DNA of 64,000 nt from Ascaphus truei. Lineage: Eukaryota > Chordata > Amphibia > Anura > Ascaphidae. Shown piece by piece: positions 42,349 to 55,500 of the stretch. The stretch covers positions 141,724,563 to 141,788,562 of the forward strand of contig CM071570.1 of NCBI GenBank assembly GCA_036426205.1. The letters are read 5' to 3'. Position 1 is the stretch's first letter. Every line of letters begins with the position of its first letter. A model generated the notes under the pieces. The model was not told where the DNA came from and searched no databases. It saw only the letters and a program-made list of their open reading frames with translations. Position numbers and translations under genes: made by a program.

Positions 42349-43610
42349 ATGACTTGTAAGGTTTATAACTACTATATATCTATGTTAATCTCTTTATGGG
42401 ATTATGGGAACAACAATATATCTTGGACACCCAGGAGTTCTGGTGCAAATCTGGTGCTCTATAAACGCTATATAGATGATCTCATTATCATTATTATTTG
42501 GTGTGGTGATCACGGCACTTTGATTACTTTTTTTTAGAACACCTTATTGATAATCCATGTAATTTAAAATTCACTCATAAACGCAGCACTTCTGATGTTG
42601 AGTTTCTGGATCTACTCATTTATAGTAAGGATGATATTGTTTATACCAAAACTTATCAAAAAATGGTCTGTTGTTTAAACTATATAGAGGCGGAAAGTAA
42701 CCATTACAAGAAATGGCTAAATAACATACCATATGGAGAATGGAGACGGATGAAACGCAATTGTTCGGAACCTCAAGTATTTGAGGAACAAGCTGTTGCT
42801 ATATTAGATCAATTCAAATCTAATTCATATAATTGTGACATTTTGAAGGATGCATATTTAAAAACCACTAAATTAAATAGAAAAGATTTATTAAAAAGAA
42901 AACATTTGGAAGATCAAAGCAACAGCCAAAATAATACCATTCTCGTTAACATCCCATTTATTACACAATATTATCTTCTTTCTTCGAAAATTAAATGCAT
43001 CCTATATAAACATTGGCATTTAGTGTTAAAGGATCCTATATTACAGCCATACCTTCCCAACATTCCCCGAGTTCTTTTTACAATCACAAAAATCATTGCC
43101 CCAAGCTGCTTAAAATCCAGTATGGATTTGAAGACTAAATCATTCCTTAATACAAAAGGATTTTACAAATGTTTAAAGTGCAAAATGTGCAAACTTAACC
43201 CACAAGAGGTTGTACAAGTCAAGAGGTTTTCTTCTACTTTTAACAAACAAGAATTTGAGATTGATAAATTCATCAGTTGTGATTCTGTCAATATAGTATA
43301 GCTCAATTACATGTCCGTGGCATAGACAATATATAGGTCGTACAACTCGCAAATTAAAATTGAGATTTGCATATTAATAATATCCAGAAGGGCTTTATGC
43401 AACATAGCCTTTCGAGACACTTCAAAGCGTGCCATGGTCAAAGTCCAGTGGGAATCAATTGCATTGGTATCGATATGTTAGAGCCTAATTGGAGAAGGGG
43501 AGATATATTGAACCAAATTTCTAAACTAGAAACCAAATGGATTCACTTAATGAAAACCTTGGACATAATGTTGATATAGATCTGGGAGCTTTCCTTGAAT
43601 AATATAAGAT
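42349..43610 (+). pseudogene. PLE4: reverse transcriptase C-terminal part, linker and nuclease remnant
   Basis: YKRYIDDLIIII (catalytic pair present) is followed by a frame change, then a long open stretch (42663-43301) with YKKWLNNIPYGEWRRMKRNC, FITQYYLLSSKIK and the CLKCKMCK block. The GIY-YIG nuclease is in pieces: a degenerate IGRTTR block at about 43330, and HSLSRHFKACH from 43395. The sequence is clearly older than PLE1 and PLE2. Confidence 0.85.
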
Positions 43611-44040
43611 CTTTATCCCTCCCTGCAATCTGGCCATACATATCTCTACCTTTTTGTATGTGTTCAATGTTCTGTATAACATCAAAATGTGTCCAATCCG
43701 ATACATTTACTGTTTCATGTTAACTTAATATGATGCTGTTGATATCTATGAGTATTATACAAATCTTGTGAATAAGGGTTAATCCAGTTGTTTCATTTTT
43801 TATTATATCTTATTGTCTTAATTATTTTATTAAAGTTTACAAGCTGTCTTATTGTCTGTAATATATACCATATTAAGATATTTTTCCCTGCGTATATATT
43901 TTTTCATTGCTCTAAATTGTGGTCATACAGTACAGCCAGGCCACTAATTGCTTATTTTTGATTGGATGCACAATCTTTCAATCAACCTATTGGAGCATAG
44001 ACACAGGTATAAATATAGGGTATATATATTATATTTTTAT
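43611..44040 (+). other. PLE4 3' untranslated region
   Basis: AT-rich, no gene. It lies between the nuclease remnant and the hammerhead and includes a short TATATATT run just before the latter. Confidence 0.55.
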
Positions 44041-44080
44041 ACCCCTGATGAAGTCTGTATATAGACGAAACACGTGGGGT
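44041..44080 (+). ncRNA. Hammerhead ribozyme motif of PLE4
   Basis: Stem I ACCC/GGGT, core CTGATGA, a GTCT/AGAC stem II, GAAA, then CACGTG. The base at the cleavage position is G, which hammerheads do not normally cut, so this copy has probably lost activity though its fold is kept. Confidence 0.75.
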
Positions 44081-45050
44081 TGAGAGGAGATGTACCTGTT
44101 ACTTGTACATGGCACCCCTTGTCTCTACCCTTTAATACAATTTCTACGATATTGGAGTGTCTGCAGTTTGTTTTACTTTCCACCACTTCCTCTAGTCCCC
44201 ATCCCAGTCGGCTATTTAAGCTTGCCCTGAGCATTCACACTCTCTGCACAGCTGATAAGCACAGAACAGGGTGTGTGACTTTGCGAAGCAGCTGAGGAAA
44301 GGTGCAGTATCATTTGTGAGACGTGTAGCTGTTTGGACTATTGGGAGATCTGCAGAGGAAGGTGAAATATCTGGGTGATTATCTGAGGGGAAGTGTTATA
44401 CATCTATAGTGGAATCTCTGAGGAGAAGCATCACACCAGCTGTGGGACGTGCGGCCGGGCAGCCATCGGAGGACGGAGCTGTGGAAAGATTGCATCTGAT
44501 CTAAGAGAACCAGAAATCATCCCGCAGGATACCAGAGAAGAAACAAGCAGTCTGGGACCAATGAGGCTCCAGTGAGAGATCCATTTGGGAGGCGCTGAGT
44601 AAGACGAACCACCGCACTCTATTGGGAGATCGGCAGTTGCAACTACAGATCCCTGCTAGTGAGACGCCCAGTGAGACATTTAGTAAGACGCACATACCTG
44701 CATTTTAAGTGGAAAACACTGCGTCCTGTGAGAAACTTTCAACATATATGTCATGCACTGGCTTTGGGACTCTAAGCCAAAGGTATTTAACCACTGCTGT
44801 GTTACCGTTGTGACATAGAAAGAAAAACACAGAGACATTACACGCACATTGACTCTCTCTCAGTACTGTGGGACACCATTGACTTTTGATTCTACTGGGT
44901 GCAATTTCTATGTATTGCTATTTAGATTAACATTTATCTATGCTATGTTCATCTAACTAAATATCTACACCTCATTAGCCCCTATATCATTGAATATCTA
45001 AAACACGTTTACAACAGTTTCTTGTTGCGCCGAATGCATTGTTTTTCATC
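44081..45050. other. No gene seen; probable repeat interior
   Basis: Starts with the PLE4 tail. 44210-44700 has a promoter-like CTATTTAAGC and several GTGAGACG-type words, possibly the 5' region of another element. No coding similarity. Confidence 0.35.
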
Positions 45051-45057
45051 ACCACCT

Positions 45058-45283
45058 CTCTATATATATATATATAATATATATATATATATTATAATTA
45101 TATATATGTATATATATATATATTGAATATACATATAAAAAATATCTTGTTTTGAGGGACAATTTTATTATTAAAGACAGAATACTCAACAGAAAAAACA
45201 AACACATATATAAGTGCAGTCAATATACAAATATTTTTATATATATATATATATATATTTTTTATATATATATATATACGTTT
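45058..45283. repeat. AT-rich microsatellite region
   Basis: TA-dinucleotide tracts at 45058-45122 and 45236-45283 with AT-rich sequence between. Confidence 0.9.
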
Positions 45284-45299
45284 GGGACTACAATTTCAG

Positions 45300-46327
45300 T
45301 TAAGGGGTTAACTGCCTTAATGGGTTAACTGTGTAGGCTCACTCAGACTATACCCCTCCCCATCATGGGATGTAGGATGATTATGCTGAAGGGATGCTAC
45401 TCTCTTGTATGTCTTGTGATCAGTGATGTCACCATAGGGAGATAGAAGGGCATATATAGCGCTGCACAATGTTATAGAAACAGGTTGATCAGAGTTATTT
45501 ATACAAAAAATGTGTGAGTAAGGCACTCCTTTATGAAGTGAAAAATATGAAATATAAAATATGTTGTGATAAATTCTAAATAGTAATTTGATTAATAATA
45601 TAATAAAGTGCAAATGTGTTTATAATAAATAAATCATTGGTGGTGGCATACAATCGTAGCTGTAAAAGGAAACTTATCAAAATGTGGCGCTCTAAAGTGT
45701 CAGATAATACACAGTGATATTAGTGCAATAAATGTGCAAAAAATACAAAAATATACAGTGATACTTATACAAATGTTAGGGATATGCAGCTGTAACCCGG
45801 TGGAGATTGCTCGGTCAATCCTCGTGATGTGAAGTATGATGAAGTGTCCGGGAAGCGCAATATGTGAAAAGAAATACAAATCGTAATAGTGCAATATTGT
45901 TATGGTTATGATCTGAATAAGATGTCTTGGCTCAATATTAAATACTCACAAACGTGAGAAGATTAAAGGCACATAAAGGTATCTTTTGGGATGCAATTAG
46001 TTGTCACTTCAGTGGACAGGAGATGCAGAACTCAATGTTCACCCAAATATGTGGACTCCAAACGACCTTAATAAAAGATACAACTGGACATAGTGCAGAC
46101 CGTCTGTATAGTTTATATTGGTAGGTAAAAAAAGGGGATTACACTCACATGGTATCAGTTAAAAACAAGCATTTAGATCTCTCTGGATCTCGCTGGCCGA
46201 ATGGATGATGTCTCCTCTCCCCCCTCTCTCGTGGCGTGCGTTCCAGCGGTGCGTTCCACTCAACCGGAAGTGATGTCATCCGCTGCGTCCACTTCCTGGG
46301 GTTTCGGCCGGCTCAGAAGAAAAACGT
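45300..46327 (-). repeat. PLE terminal region, PLE2 family
   Basis: 45660-46327 shares ordered blocks with 21290-21910 (GTGGCGCTCTA, ACAGTGATA, CCGGTGGAGATTGCTC, CCGGGAAGCGCA, GGACATAGTGCAGAC). No PLE coding sequence follows in the expected direction, so this is a solitary terminal region. 45300-45650 is non-coding. Confidence 0.65.
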
Positions 46328-46376
46328 CACTCTACGCGTTTCACCACATAGGTTTCACCACATAGGTTTCATGGGG
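46328..46376 (-). ncRNA. Rearranged hammerhead motif, PLE2 family
   Basis: CACTCTACGCGTTTCACC matches the GAAA and stem III part of hammerheads, but the GTTTCACCACATAG unit is duplicated and CTGATGA has become a CATGAAA-type sequence. Not expected to cleave. Confidence 0.55.
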
Positions 46377-47680
46377 CAGCCAGACGATCCAAGGTCAGAG
46401 CAGGCGGTAAACAGAAGTCAGGCAATCAAGACATTTTGCATCAAGACATGAAACCATGGGTAAAAGTGTTTTCCTGACTTATATAGCATTTTAAAACCCC
46501 TCTTCCCCCTTTACGGCGGCGCGTGTCCGTCTAGCAAAAGTCCCTTGAAGCTTTGAAGCTGAATGGGGACTTCCATTGTTCATGGTGGAAATGGTTACCT
46601 TAACTGGTTTCGTTCCTTTGGTCAGTTGGGCCAAGCATAAGCATTAGCAATTTTAGCCTTGATTACCAGGCAATGTAATTCTAAGCCTTCCTGCTCATTA
46701 ATCATAACAGGGGGGTGGCAGTTTCTCAGAACTCACCCAAAATTTCATCTTGTGCTGCAAATCACTTCCTACAACTTCCGTTCCTTATTACATAAAGGGG
46801 CAGGTGAGCTTATTAATACATTCCGTCACACCTGGCCGCCGCAGAGAGACCCAACTTAAGATTACACTCAAGGCAGGAGATTTAACAGAAAATTAGGGGG
46901 AGGGGGCTTTAACACAGATTACCTCAAGGCAGGGATATCGGGGTGTACTGTAAACTGTATGTTCTTTATTTGCAAATGCTTCAATGTGTGTACTTATAAT
47001 GTTTTTTTACAATTAGATAGATGTAATCCTTGGTATTTTAAGGTTAGCTTTGGTTTTAAATTTTGTTTTCTGTTTTGTACTTTATATATTGATTTTGTTT
47101 ACTTGATTGGTTAAAATAGTTTGACTTGTTGGATACCAGTAATTTTTGTATTTAGCTTGCACATGATATTGTTCACCTTCTTTGGCATAATTATATGGTG
47201 CATAGATTTTATGCATCATTTCTATACAATGTACATTCAATGTATTGTTGGATGTGAGGTGTTTCATCACATTGGCATTGATGATTTAGACTGTACGATC
47301 ATTATGATATTAAAGGAAATTCATTGTAATTAGTGGGTGGCCTGTATGAGAATTGTTTATTTTAGGACAGTATGGTTTTTGTTAACCCTTCTCTACATTT
47401 ATTTGCTATATTGGTTTCATCATGTGTGTGTATATCTGTATCATCTATATATATATAGTATATAAGGATTGTTGTTAATATCTATACTGTACATATATAT
47501 ATATATATATATTATCTATATATGATATATTATATTTCTATATATGTTATAATATATAATTTCTATATTATATTTGAGGGATTTGTTTTTTCTCCTTCTC
47601 CTGTATCGTACTCTCTCTATATCTATTCTATATATATATATCTCCCCCTCCTCTATGTCTTTCTCGCTTCCTTTCTTTAT
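46377..47680. other. No gene seen
   Basis: Non-coding. A TA/TATATT-rich area lies at 47440-47570. I recognise no element. Confidence 0.4.
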
Positions 47681-47684
47681 TTAT

Positions 47685-48020
47685 TTCTTTAGATTTATTT
47701 ATTAATTGTGGGCTGTTTGCTGTGCGTGATGTTTTTTTTATTGTGTGTATCGGGGAGTGGGTGAAGGGGTAATTTGGCCCTTGGTGTGAGTTTAGTTACT
47801 TGCGGGGGGGTTTGCGGGTGCACTTACCCCCTTCACGACCGTGCAGTTACTACCGCTACGGTCGTGGGTGGTTAAGTGCACCCTCTAACCCCAACCGCAA
47901 GCCCAAAAACAACCACCGTTGGGGCTAACCCCCCTTACCCCACCCCCACTACCCACAATAAAAAAAATTCACACACGCACAGCATCACATTAATAAATAA
48001 ATCGAAATAAATAAATAATA
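47685..48020. repeat. Foldback element with arms of about 160 bp
   Basis: The halves are imperfect inverted repeats around 47855. TTTATTTATTAATTGTG...GCTGTGCGTGATG on the left matches GCATCACATTAATAAATAAA on the right. The centre pairs CACGACCGT with ACGGTCGTG across GCAGTTACTACCGCT. Both ends are A/T-rich. Probably a MITE or foldback transposon; I cannot place the superfamily. Confidence 0.7.
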
Positions 48021-48329
48021 CATGAATATGAATAATACATTTAAAATACATTTTATTCATAGTGAGATGTGCAGGGGGTCTCCGTAGTGCACCGCTTTGG
48101 TTGTAGGGTCTGGGGACCTCCTGCTCCCCTAGATACAGGCCCCTTTAGGGCCAGTGGTTGTCTGTCCTTTAACCAGTTTTTCAATCCAGGTGGCAATATC
48201 TGTTTATTGAGTCCCTATTTTCTTTATTTTGTACAACAACCTCTTGTGTGGAACCCCGTTAATCAAAACCTTTTGGCAAAATCTAATAGACACATCAACT
48301 GCAATTACCTTGCTAAATTCCGACTTTCC

Positions 48330-48600
48330 CCTCCTCAAGAAACAAATAGGTTAGTTTTACTGGCATGATCTATCCTTCATAAATCCATGCTGACTATTAC
48401 TAGTATTTTGTTTTCCATTAGTTATTCCTGAATATTACCATATTAACCTTCAAGTAGTTTCCTCCCCCACTATTGAAGTCCAGGCTTACAGGTAGTAATT
48501 CCCCGGCTTTGTTGCTCTGGTTCCCTTTTTTAAAATATTGGCACCGACAATCTGCTTTACCCAATCTTCTGGTACTGAATGAAGTGAAATAGGTGCACAA
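48330..48600 (-). pseudogene. CR1/Rex-type LINE reverse transcriptase fragment
   Basis: The minus strand reads DWVKQIVGANILKKG, GELLPVSLDF and, after frame changes, SQHGFMKDRSC. These match the FKKGDRSNPGNYRPVSL and QHGFxxxRSC blocks of CR1-like elements in order. Confidence 0.7.
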
Positions 48601-48699
48601 ACTACAAACAATACACAACGTGGATTATAATCAGTGATAATGTATAAATCAATACAGACCCTCTTAGGTACTGGGGAAACAAGTGGAGTGTCGAAGCTG

Positions 48700-49222
48700 T
48701 GATACACCAGGGATGGCTCAAAACACCCCCCTACAAGTTTCGATAATACAACAAAAACAACAGCTCACAACGCTCATGTGGTATTTAAAAAATATTAAAA
48801 ATAACCAACAAAAAGGGTAAGTTTGGTGCGTACAATCAAAACAAAATAAACAAAGTCCATGTCAGGGTTAATGTTACCCTGCACCAGACAGAACGCCAAA
48901 TTCGGATGTCCATCACGATGGGTTAAGCATTTCCCCTTCTCCTCGGCCACATCAGATCAATTAAACCTGGATAGTCCCACTCGCAATTTAGAATTTCCAA
49001 CAGACTCGGATGTACACGAGTGGTGTCACGAAATTCGGTTAAGTTTCATAGACTGGCTGGATACACGCTTCTCAGCGCACTGGTCTAGGCACTTCCGGGT
49101 TTATGAGTCACTGGGAGCGACATACTCTGCAACTCGAGTCGTGATCTTTTTCTCCAGTCGCAGAGTCAGCCCTCAGTGGGTGGAGTAAAAGATTCCAATG
49201 AGATCAGCAGATCGACCTCTTT
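48700..49222 (-). repeat. PLE-type terminal region
   Basis: Non-coding, AT-rich then GC-rich towards the hammerhead at 49223-49258, like the other PLE ends in the window. Confidence 0.4.
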
Positions 49223-49258
49223 CCAACGCGTTTGTAACTTACGGTCCTCTCATCATGG
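49223..49258 (-). ncRNA. Degenerate hammerhead motif
   Basis: The minus strand reads ATGATGA, GAGGACCGTAAGTTAC, AAA, CGCG and TTGG. CTGATGA and GAAA each have one change and stem II is weak. Confidence 0.5.
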
Positions 49259-49689
49259 CATAATAAATGGTAATTCCAACGTAGCATTGAAATACCCCAC
49301 TCTTACCTTCTGATTGGCCCATCAATCGATGTGCCAGCCAATACATCAAAGCGGAGGAGTCCATGACTGCATATTTACAACAAAAATGGTTGCTCTACAG
49401 GGCACATTTGACAACAATACACACTTTATGAAACCGAACATTAATGCAATAATACAAATACGAAAAACGGCTCTAAAATAAAGAGAAAAAGAGTTAGAGT
49501 AATGCACATAAAATTAAGCGCCTGCTGACTCAGCTAAGCAAGAATTGCACTAACCATTAGATCTTGAAAAAAAGCACAAGCATGAGATTAAAAATAACTA
49601 ATTAAAAAGGAACAAAAAACAAATCGGCACCACAGACGGAGCAATAAGTAGCCTAGAATTAACGCTAAACTCGTCAAAGGATCATGAAA
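49259..49689. other. No gene seen; PLE5 3' region
   Basis: Non-coding, AT-rich; between the hammerhead and the PLE5 nuclease remnant. Confidence 0.45.
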
Positions 49690-50095
49690 GATAAAGACAA
49701 ATATCATAGAGGGGACGGCAGATGTCAATGTCCCTCATTTAGAGCACCCCGGAATACAAAGTCCTCAACTTATGTATCCGAAGGTCTCTTGGACAGATGC
49801 TCCTTAACCCCAATCGCCACCCCTTCTATTTCTTAGGACATGTTTGATGCCTTTAAAAGCAAAGAGTGAGGGATCTCCATTATGTGGCCCAGAGCATAGT
49901 GTTTAGAGAGACTATGTTTAATAAACCGATTTTTAATGTACCGTATATGTTCTCCTTGGATTCGCCCCTTCCAAGGAGCTTAGTGCGCCCCACATAATGT
50001 AGGCCACAGGGACATTCTATTAATACACATATGGTCTGAATTACAGTAATGAAGTCAGAGACCTCAAGACTTCTCCTGTTGAATTTGCAGCATGA
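49690..50095 (-). pseudogene. PLE5: GIY-YIG endonuclease remnant
   Basis: In mixed frames the minus strand gives CPCGLHYVG-like, HSLSKHYALGHIMEIP and IEGVAIG blocks of the PLE nuclease. It is heavily decayed. Orientation agrees with the hammerhead at 49223-49258. Confidence 0.65.
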
Positions 50096-50279
50096 AGTTT
50101 TTTTTTATAACTTGTATTTTTATTATACATCGATGTCATATATACATAAAAAACACCTCAGGTGCACCTATAGCACATAATATCATACATAATCATAACA
50201 AGGCTCACATGGTTTTTCGAGCCCTACTTAACACTCGTGAGTGTGATCGCTCATTTGTATTGGTTAGGGACCTGGGGTA

Positions 50280-50365
50280 AATGTAATTGTTAGAAAAGGG
50301 GGGGGGGAAAAGGGGGGGGGAGGCAAAGGAAGGGGGGCGGGGGGAATAAAGAAGGGAAGGGGGAT
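50280..50365. repeat. G-rich low-complexity tract
   Basis: Runs of G with AA interruptions between 50296 and 50345; it could form G-quadruplex on the plus strand. On the minus strand this is a C-rich tract downstream of L1 ORF2. Confidence 0.7.
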
Positions 50366-50399
50366 CCGGGTAAGGACACCATCCGCCTCAGGAAACACC

Positions 50400-53300
50400 G
50401 AGCGGCCGAAAGGCTGTGTAATCTGCTAACACGGCCTTTCGGTAAGTATAATGATTGGGCATAAGAGAGTGATGCTCTCTCTGCGTGGGGTTGGTTTTTA
50501 TGCCCCCTAAGGAGAACGCTTTATGACTATTATAGCCAAATTGTGTTACGCTCTAACCCCGGGATGTCTGTTTTGGGCAAGGCCAAGGACCCAGCTTTTA
50601 GATTTGTCGCCAGTGTCCGTTAACAAGCTCGTTAACGGTTCCATCTGGCAGATAAACCAATACGATTCCGATCTTTTTGGGATAATTGGGATATCGGGGG
50701 GCGTTTCCATAATTCTGCGATCTCGCAACCGCGTAGCTAAGCAAAATTTGCAATTAGTTATTGTTGGACTTTGATAAGCCCTTTATGGTCTGTTCATAAG
50801 AAACAGCCAAGGTCTTGGGGAATAGTGAGATCGAATATTCTCCGATCCAATTCTGCTCTTTTCCATATCGGGAATCTCGGGAAAGACACAGGCATATGTA
50901 AAACCGGTCCAGCTGTTCCTTCACATTTGTTTAGGAACAGTTGGGAGGACCCTGGATAAAGAATTAGCTAGTTTGAGTTGGTTAGGTACCATCTCATTAT
51001 AGACTTTATATGCGTTCTCCTTCGTGTGGTGCATATCGAACTTTTTGCGGCTCCCAAGAATATAGTATTTCCACTCTTCGTCCGTCTAGGTTCTCCCTAG
51101 GTCTCTCTCCCATTGGTCCGGAAATGAAGGTGATTGTTGCTTTGAAGCTGCAGGCCATTTAACCTCTCCACACTCGTAGATATGAGTCCGTAGTGGCGGT
51201 TTCTCTGCCCACAGAGCTTTTCAAAATTCGTCAATGGGGGGTATGGGGCGAATTTATTATAGAATGATCTGGCTGGAGGTAGTTATGAATTCAGCGTGGG
51301 GATGTCTTTTTCAAGTCTGATATGGTCAAAAGATTTAATTTTTAGATCATAGCCCTCCAGATCTTTTGGGTCTAGCATAGCCTTTTGTTTCCAAATTGAG
51401 TGTTATGACCAATAAGACCCGGGCAAACAGATTATTCCAAATGGGTGACATCAGAGAACTGCGATGTGAGTGAGTATTTTTAATCTTGATGCTTCCCCAA
51501 CAGATATGGAGTTAGCCATTTGAGTGAGCGTAAAATAGTGTTTTTCCTTGATGTTTTTAGGTAGCCAAATCACAAATTGTTAGCTCTAAAGGAGAAGCAG
51601 ATGCCGCATGTTCGCGCTCTACCCCATCTTTTTAATTTGTGGTCGGAATGCCATTGTATGATCTGGCTAATTGGAGCGCTTTAAAATATGACAACAGGCA
51701 GGGTACCGCTATGCCACCAGCTAAGGGTAGTCTCTTCATAGTTAATTTATTTACCTCTCCCGGTTTTTTAACCTCCCCAGATACCATTAGATATTCCCGA
51801 CTGAAGTGAGAGTATGAATGTCCTTCAGTTTGAGGGGGCCAGGTAATGTCTGGAAGAGGTATAGGATACGGGGAAGTAGTATTCATTTTAACGTGTGAAC
51901 CTTCCAATCCAAGAAATCTTCTTGGAATAACCTCTGATTAGGTCGGTTTAGATTCCAAATCAGTTTTGGGATCTTTGCTTTAATAGGGCTTTTTGCATCT
52001 TGGTGATATGACCCCCAATTTTTAATTGAGTTCTTTTGGCCAGTAAAATTGAAATTTAGTTTTCAGTAATTTCTCTGTAATGCTAGGGAGGTTGATATTC
52101 AGAGCTTTCAGATTGATTGGTTAATCTTGAAACCTGAGACCTTGGAGAATTTATCTAGTTGGTCGAACAGGTTCGGTAATGAGTGAGGGTTTGGAGATAT
52201 TAATTGGATTCATCAGCGCACAGGGCCACTTTTATGTGATTTGGAGAAACGTTTAACCGGAGATATCCGGACTATCTCGGATTCGTGCCGCGAGGGGTTT
52301 CAATACATCGGGCAACAGAGGTAGATCAAGGGTCATCCCTGTCTTGTGCCACCTGGATTTGAATGGGACCGAGGGGAAGCCCGAGTAAGACCCTGGTGGG
52401 GATGGGCCTGAGTATAGTGACATAATCGCTCTACTTCACCTACTACTCACCCCGGTTTTCCGAAGCCAAATGCCGCGAGCGTCTTTTTAAGTATGGCCAG
52501 TCTATCCGATCAAAAGCTTTTTCTGCATCCAGACTTCAAAGCATTGCTTTGTGTGTTATTTTTGTTAGCCAATTCCAACGATCAATAAAATCGTCGGTGT
52601 TATCCTCTGCCTGCCTCCCCTTACAAAACCGACCTGATCTGGTGATTAGTCTGGGTAGGATGAGATTTAATCTATTGGCCAATAATTTAGCATATATTCT
52701 GTATCAGTAATTAATTAGAGATCTTGGTCCTAGCTTTTACCAGTTTTAGCGGATCCTTGCCATGTTTTGTAATAATTGAATAACGCTCGCAGCATGTCCT
52801 CGGAATAGGGGCTCCTGCCTAAGATAGCATTAAACATTTGGAGCAGCCCTCGGGGCAATTGACTCAGAAAATTTCTTATAGTAAAGCCCCAAAAGCATCA
52901 GGGCCAGGAGCCATTGTGGCTTAAGCTCCTTGATGGCTTGCGACACTCTTCCAATGTGAAGTCAGCGCCATAGCTTCCTCTGTCTAGCTCTGTCAATCTC
53001 TCTATTTTGGGCTGGCTAAGAACTCTCTCAGTGCACTGCCTCGGTGGTTGTTATTATTGCAACTTTCTTTCCATCGTAAAGGGAACCATAGATGAACCGA
53101 ATTCTTCGAATCTATTTTTTTAGGGTTGCCGTGGGTATACCCTATTTTAAGCGTTAGCTTGGATATTAAACTTAGATGCCTATCCTTCAGTGCCCGAGGC
53201 CAGCATCGTATCCGGCTGTTTGCTTTTTCGTAAAACTTCTTCTTAACCAACATAAAGACTATCTGCCCGGGAATCAATAACATATTTTTTAAAAAATTCA

Positions 53301-54310
53301 ATTTTTGGTGTCTTTCGTTCCTGTTCGTGATCGGGTCTGGGTTGTTTCTTGTGATGATAACAGGGAATTAATTTGGATTGGAGCGTCCGAATTTTGGAGT
53401 CCTTATTCTTTTCCTCCTGGCCGTAGTGTGATTAGTATGCCCCTTAAAAACGTTGCTTGTGAGCCTCCCATAATCTGTAGGGGACTCCACAGAACCTGTG
53501 TTTATCCCTCCACAAATTGAGCTAATTTCTTTACCATTGTATCGTATTTCAGGTATTTGAGGAAAGATTCATTAATTTCCAGTTTGCGCCCTGATCGATT
53601 GGTCTGAATATTGTTGCACTAAGCTCAATTGGTGCATGGTCAGACATGACATATCATGGATCTTTGTATGAAGTGACCTTAGGAACCAGTGGCACGAAAC
53701 AAAGAGAAACGATTCTGCTGTAATGATGTGGTTGGGTGGGAGTAAATATAAGTCCCTAGATGTAGGGTGGATTCCTCCAAATATCCACTGTTGAAGATTG
53801 CCTTTTCAAGGCCTAGCGTAGGCGTCCTGCGCTTTTTTAATTAACTCCAAGTCGCCCCCCTCCTGATCTGTCTAGGGCAGACTGTAACGTAATATTGAGA
53901 TATCCAGCTATTATGATATACCCCTTGGCTACTGATGTAGACGCGGGAAAACTGTCAAGAACGATGCCTCTTGAACACAGGGTGCATATACAGAGGCAAT
54001 GTGGATAGGCTGTGCTCAGGATTGTTCCAGTTATATGAGGAAGCGACCTTCCTCCGCGGCTTTTTTGATTGTCTGGGCCACGAAAGGGATGGTATTCTGA
54101 ACTAAAATGGTTCTCCTCTCTTTGTTGGCTGATGCTGAAGCCATGTAGATTGGGAAAAACCCTTGTCTATAAACCTAAGGGAGTTATTCTTACTGGAGTG
54201 TGTCTCCTGCAATGAATTACACCTCCGCCTTTTTCTTCCTGTAATCCGTAAAAGCAAGCTTTTCTTCTTTTTTCGGGCTATAAGCCCTTCACGTATGTGA
54301 GATTAATGTT
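50400..54310 (-). pseudogene. L1-type LINE ORF2, heavily decayed
   Basis: Minus-strand fragments in order: LQETHSSKN (endonuclease start, near 54200), MASASANKERR, ASVYAPCVQEASF, MSDHAPIEL (endonuclease end, near 53640), then SLDAEKAFDRIDWPYLKKTL (reverse transcriptase motif A, about 52480-52540). All are spread over three frames with many indels. From 51900 to 50400 only weak traces remain. Confidence 0.75.
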
Positions 54311-54784
54311 AACCCATAATCTTATGGTACAGGAGATGATGTATGGGGTGATCTGTAACTTACACTTGGTGCTATTCTCGGGTGTCTTTTCGGATGGTCC
54401 CATACCTGTCCACCACCACGATTAACCCGCCGGAGACAATGCATCCTGGGGGAGGTGGTGGTGAGGGAGAGGGCGGGGGTAATGTAGACAATACAAGGGA
54501 AATAGAGAGGATTAGAACGAGGATTGGATAAAACTAAAAAGTAGAGAAGAAAAAAATAAAAAATAACAAGGGAGGAACAAAATGCAAGAGCACATCTCGG
54601 GGGAGCCCCCGAGAGTAGCTCCTGCGCCCATAGGGTGGGGTCGTCTGGCTCCACATAGGATGGGTCACTCTCCACACATTGAGTCCGACCACCCTGGGTC
54701 TTGAAACGGGAACGGGGGCCCTTACATCTGGGACGCGAAAGGGTGGCACATTGCGAGGGGAGTAGCTCCCCGCACATTCATATT
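54311..54784 (-). pseudogene. L1 inter-ORF or ORF1-end region
   Basis: Lies between ORF2 and the inserted PLE tail. A 151-codon open frame is present but shows no similarity I recognise, so I do not call it a gene. Confidence 0.3.
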
Positions 54785-55500
54785 GTGTAAAACTTGTAAC
54801 TGTGACCTAAACAACACATGTCAATTACATGTAATATAATAACATTTAATTGTGTAAAATCGTAGAGAACCCAAAACATATATCAAACATATACCAAAAC
54901 ATATTATATGTCCCCAATATCTCCTGCTTTGCACTCCCTTATTCCAAGTATGATCCTTCCATTAAGGGGATATAGCAAGATGTTACTATTGGATCCTGCC
55001 GACAATTTGCACGGTCAGCCTATATGTTTAATCTATCCTGCAATCCTAACATGTACTATAATAACTATGCCATTGTCACTTGAAAAAGCCATCACGGTCT
55101 AAACGTTGTGTTGGCTCAATTAAATTGTTTGGATTTGCTAAACCGTTGTGCCCTCTGTTCTTTTTTCTCTTTCTTATATCTTTGTATATACATATTCGTT
55201 GACTATATAAAAGTATCCAACCTATACATACCTACAACGCACTCTAATATCTACCATGTTTATAACTTATATTTAACTTCTATCGCCTAACAAGACGTAT
55301 TTGTCCACTCGACATCCTTATAAGCTGTCTTTAATATATTACCCTATAGGTAGAAATAATCATCTATATGTAACCTATATAGTCCAACATCCCTATTTAC
55401 GGAATCAATCTTAATATTTATGCAATATATACTACTAATATCTTAACTGGTATAATACATAAATATAAATTATATGTTGCATGTACATTAAAATTAATAT
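54785..55500 (+). mobile_element. PLE tail inserted in the L1
   Basis: AT-rich sequence with a decayed hammerhead-like block at 55078-55110 (TTGAAAA, AGCC/GGTC, TAAACGTTG) followed by a short AT-rich tail, like PLE 3' ends elsewhere in the window. L1-type sequence resumes on its right. Confidence 0.45.

Noticed and set aside
54322..54777. 151-codon minus-strand frame
   Set aside because: No recognisable similarity, in L1-linked DNA with changing base composition; likely chance.
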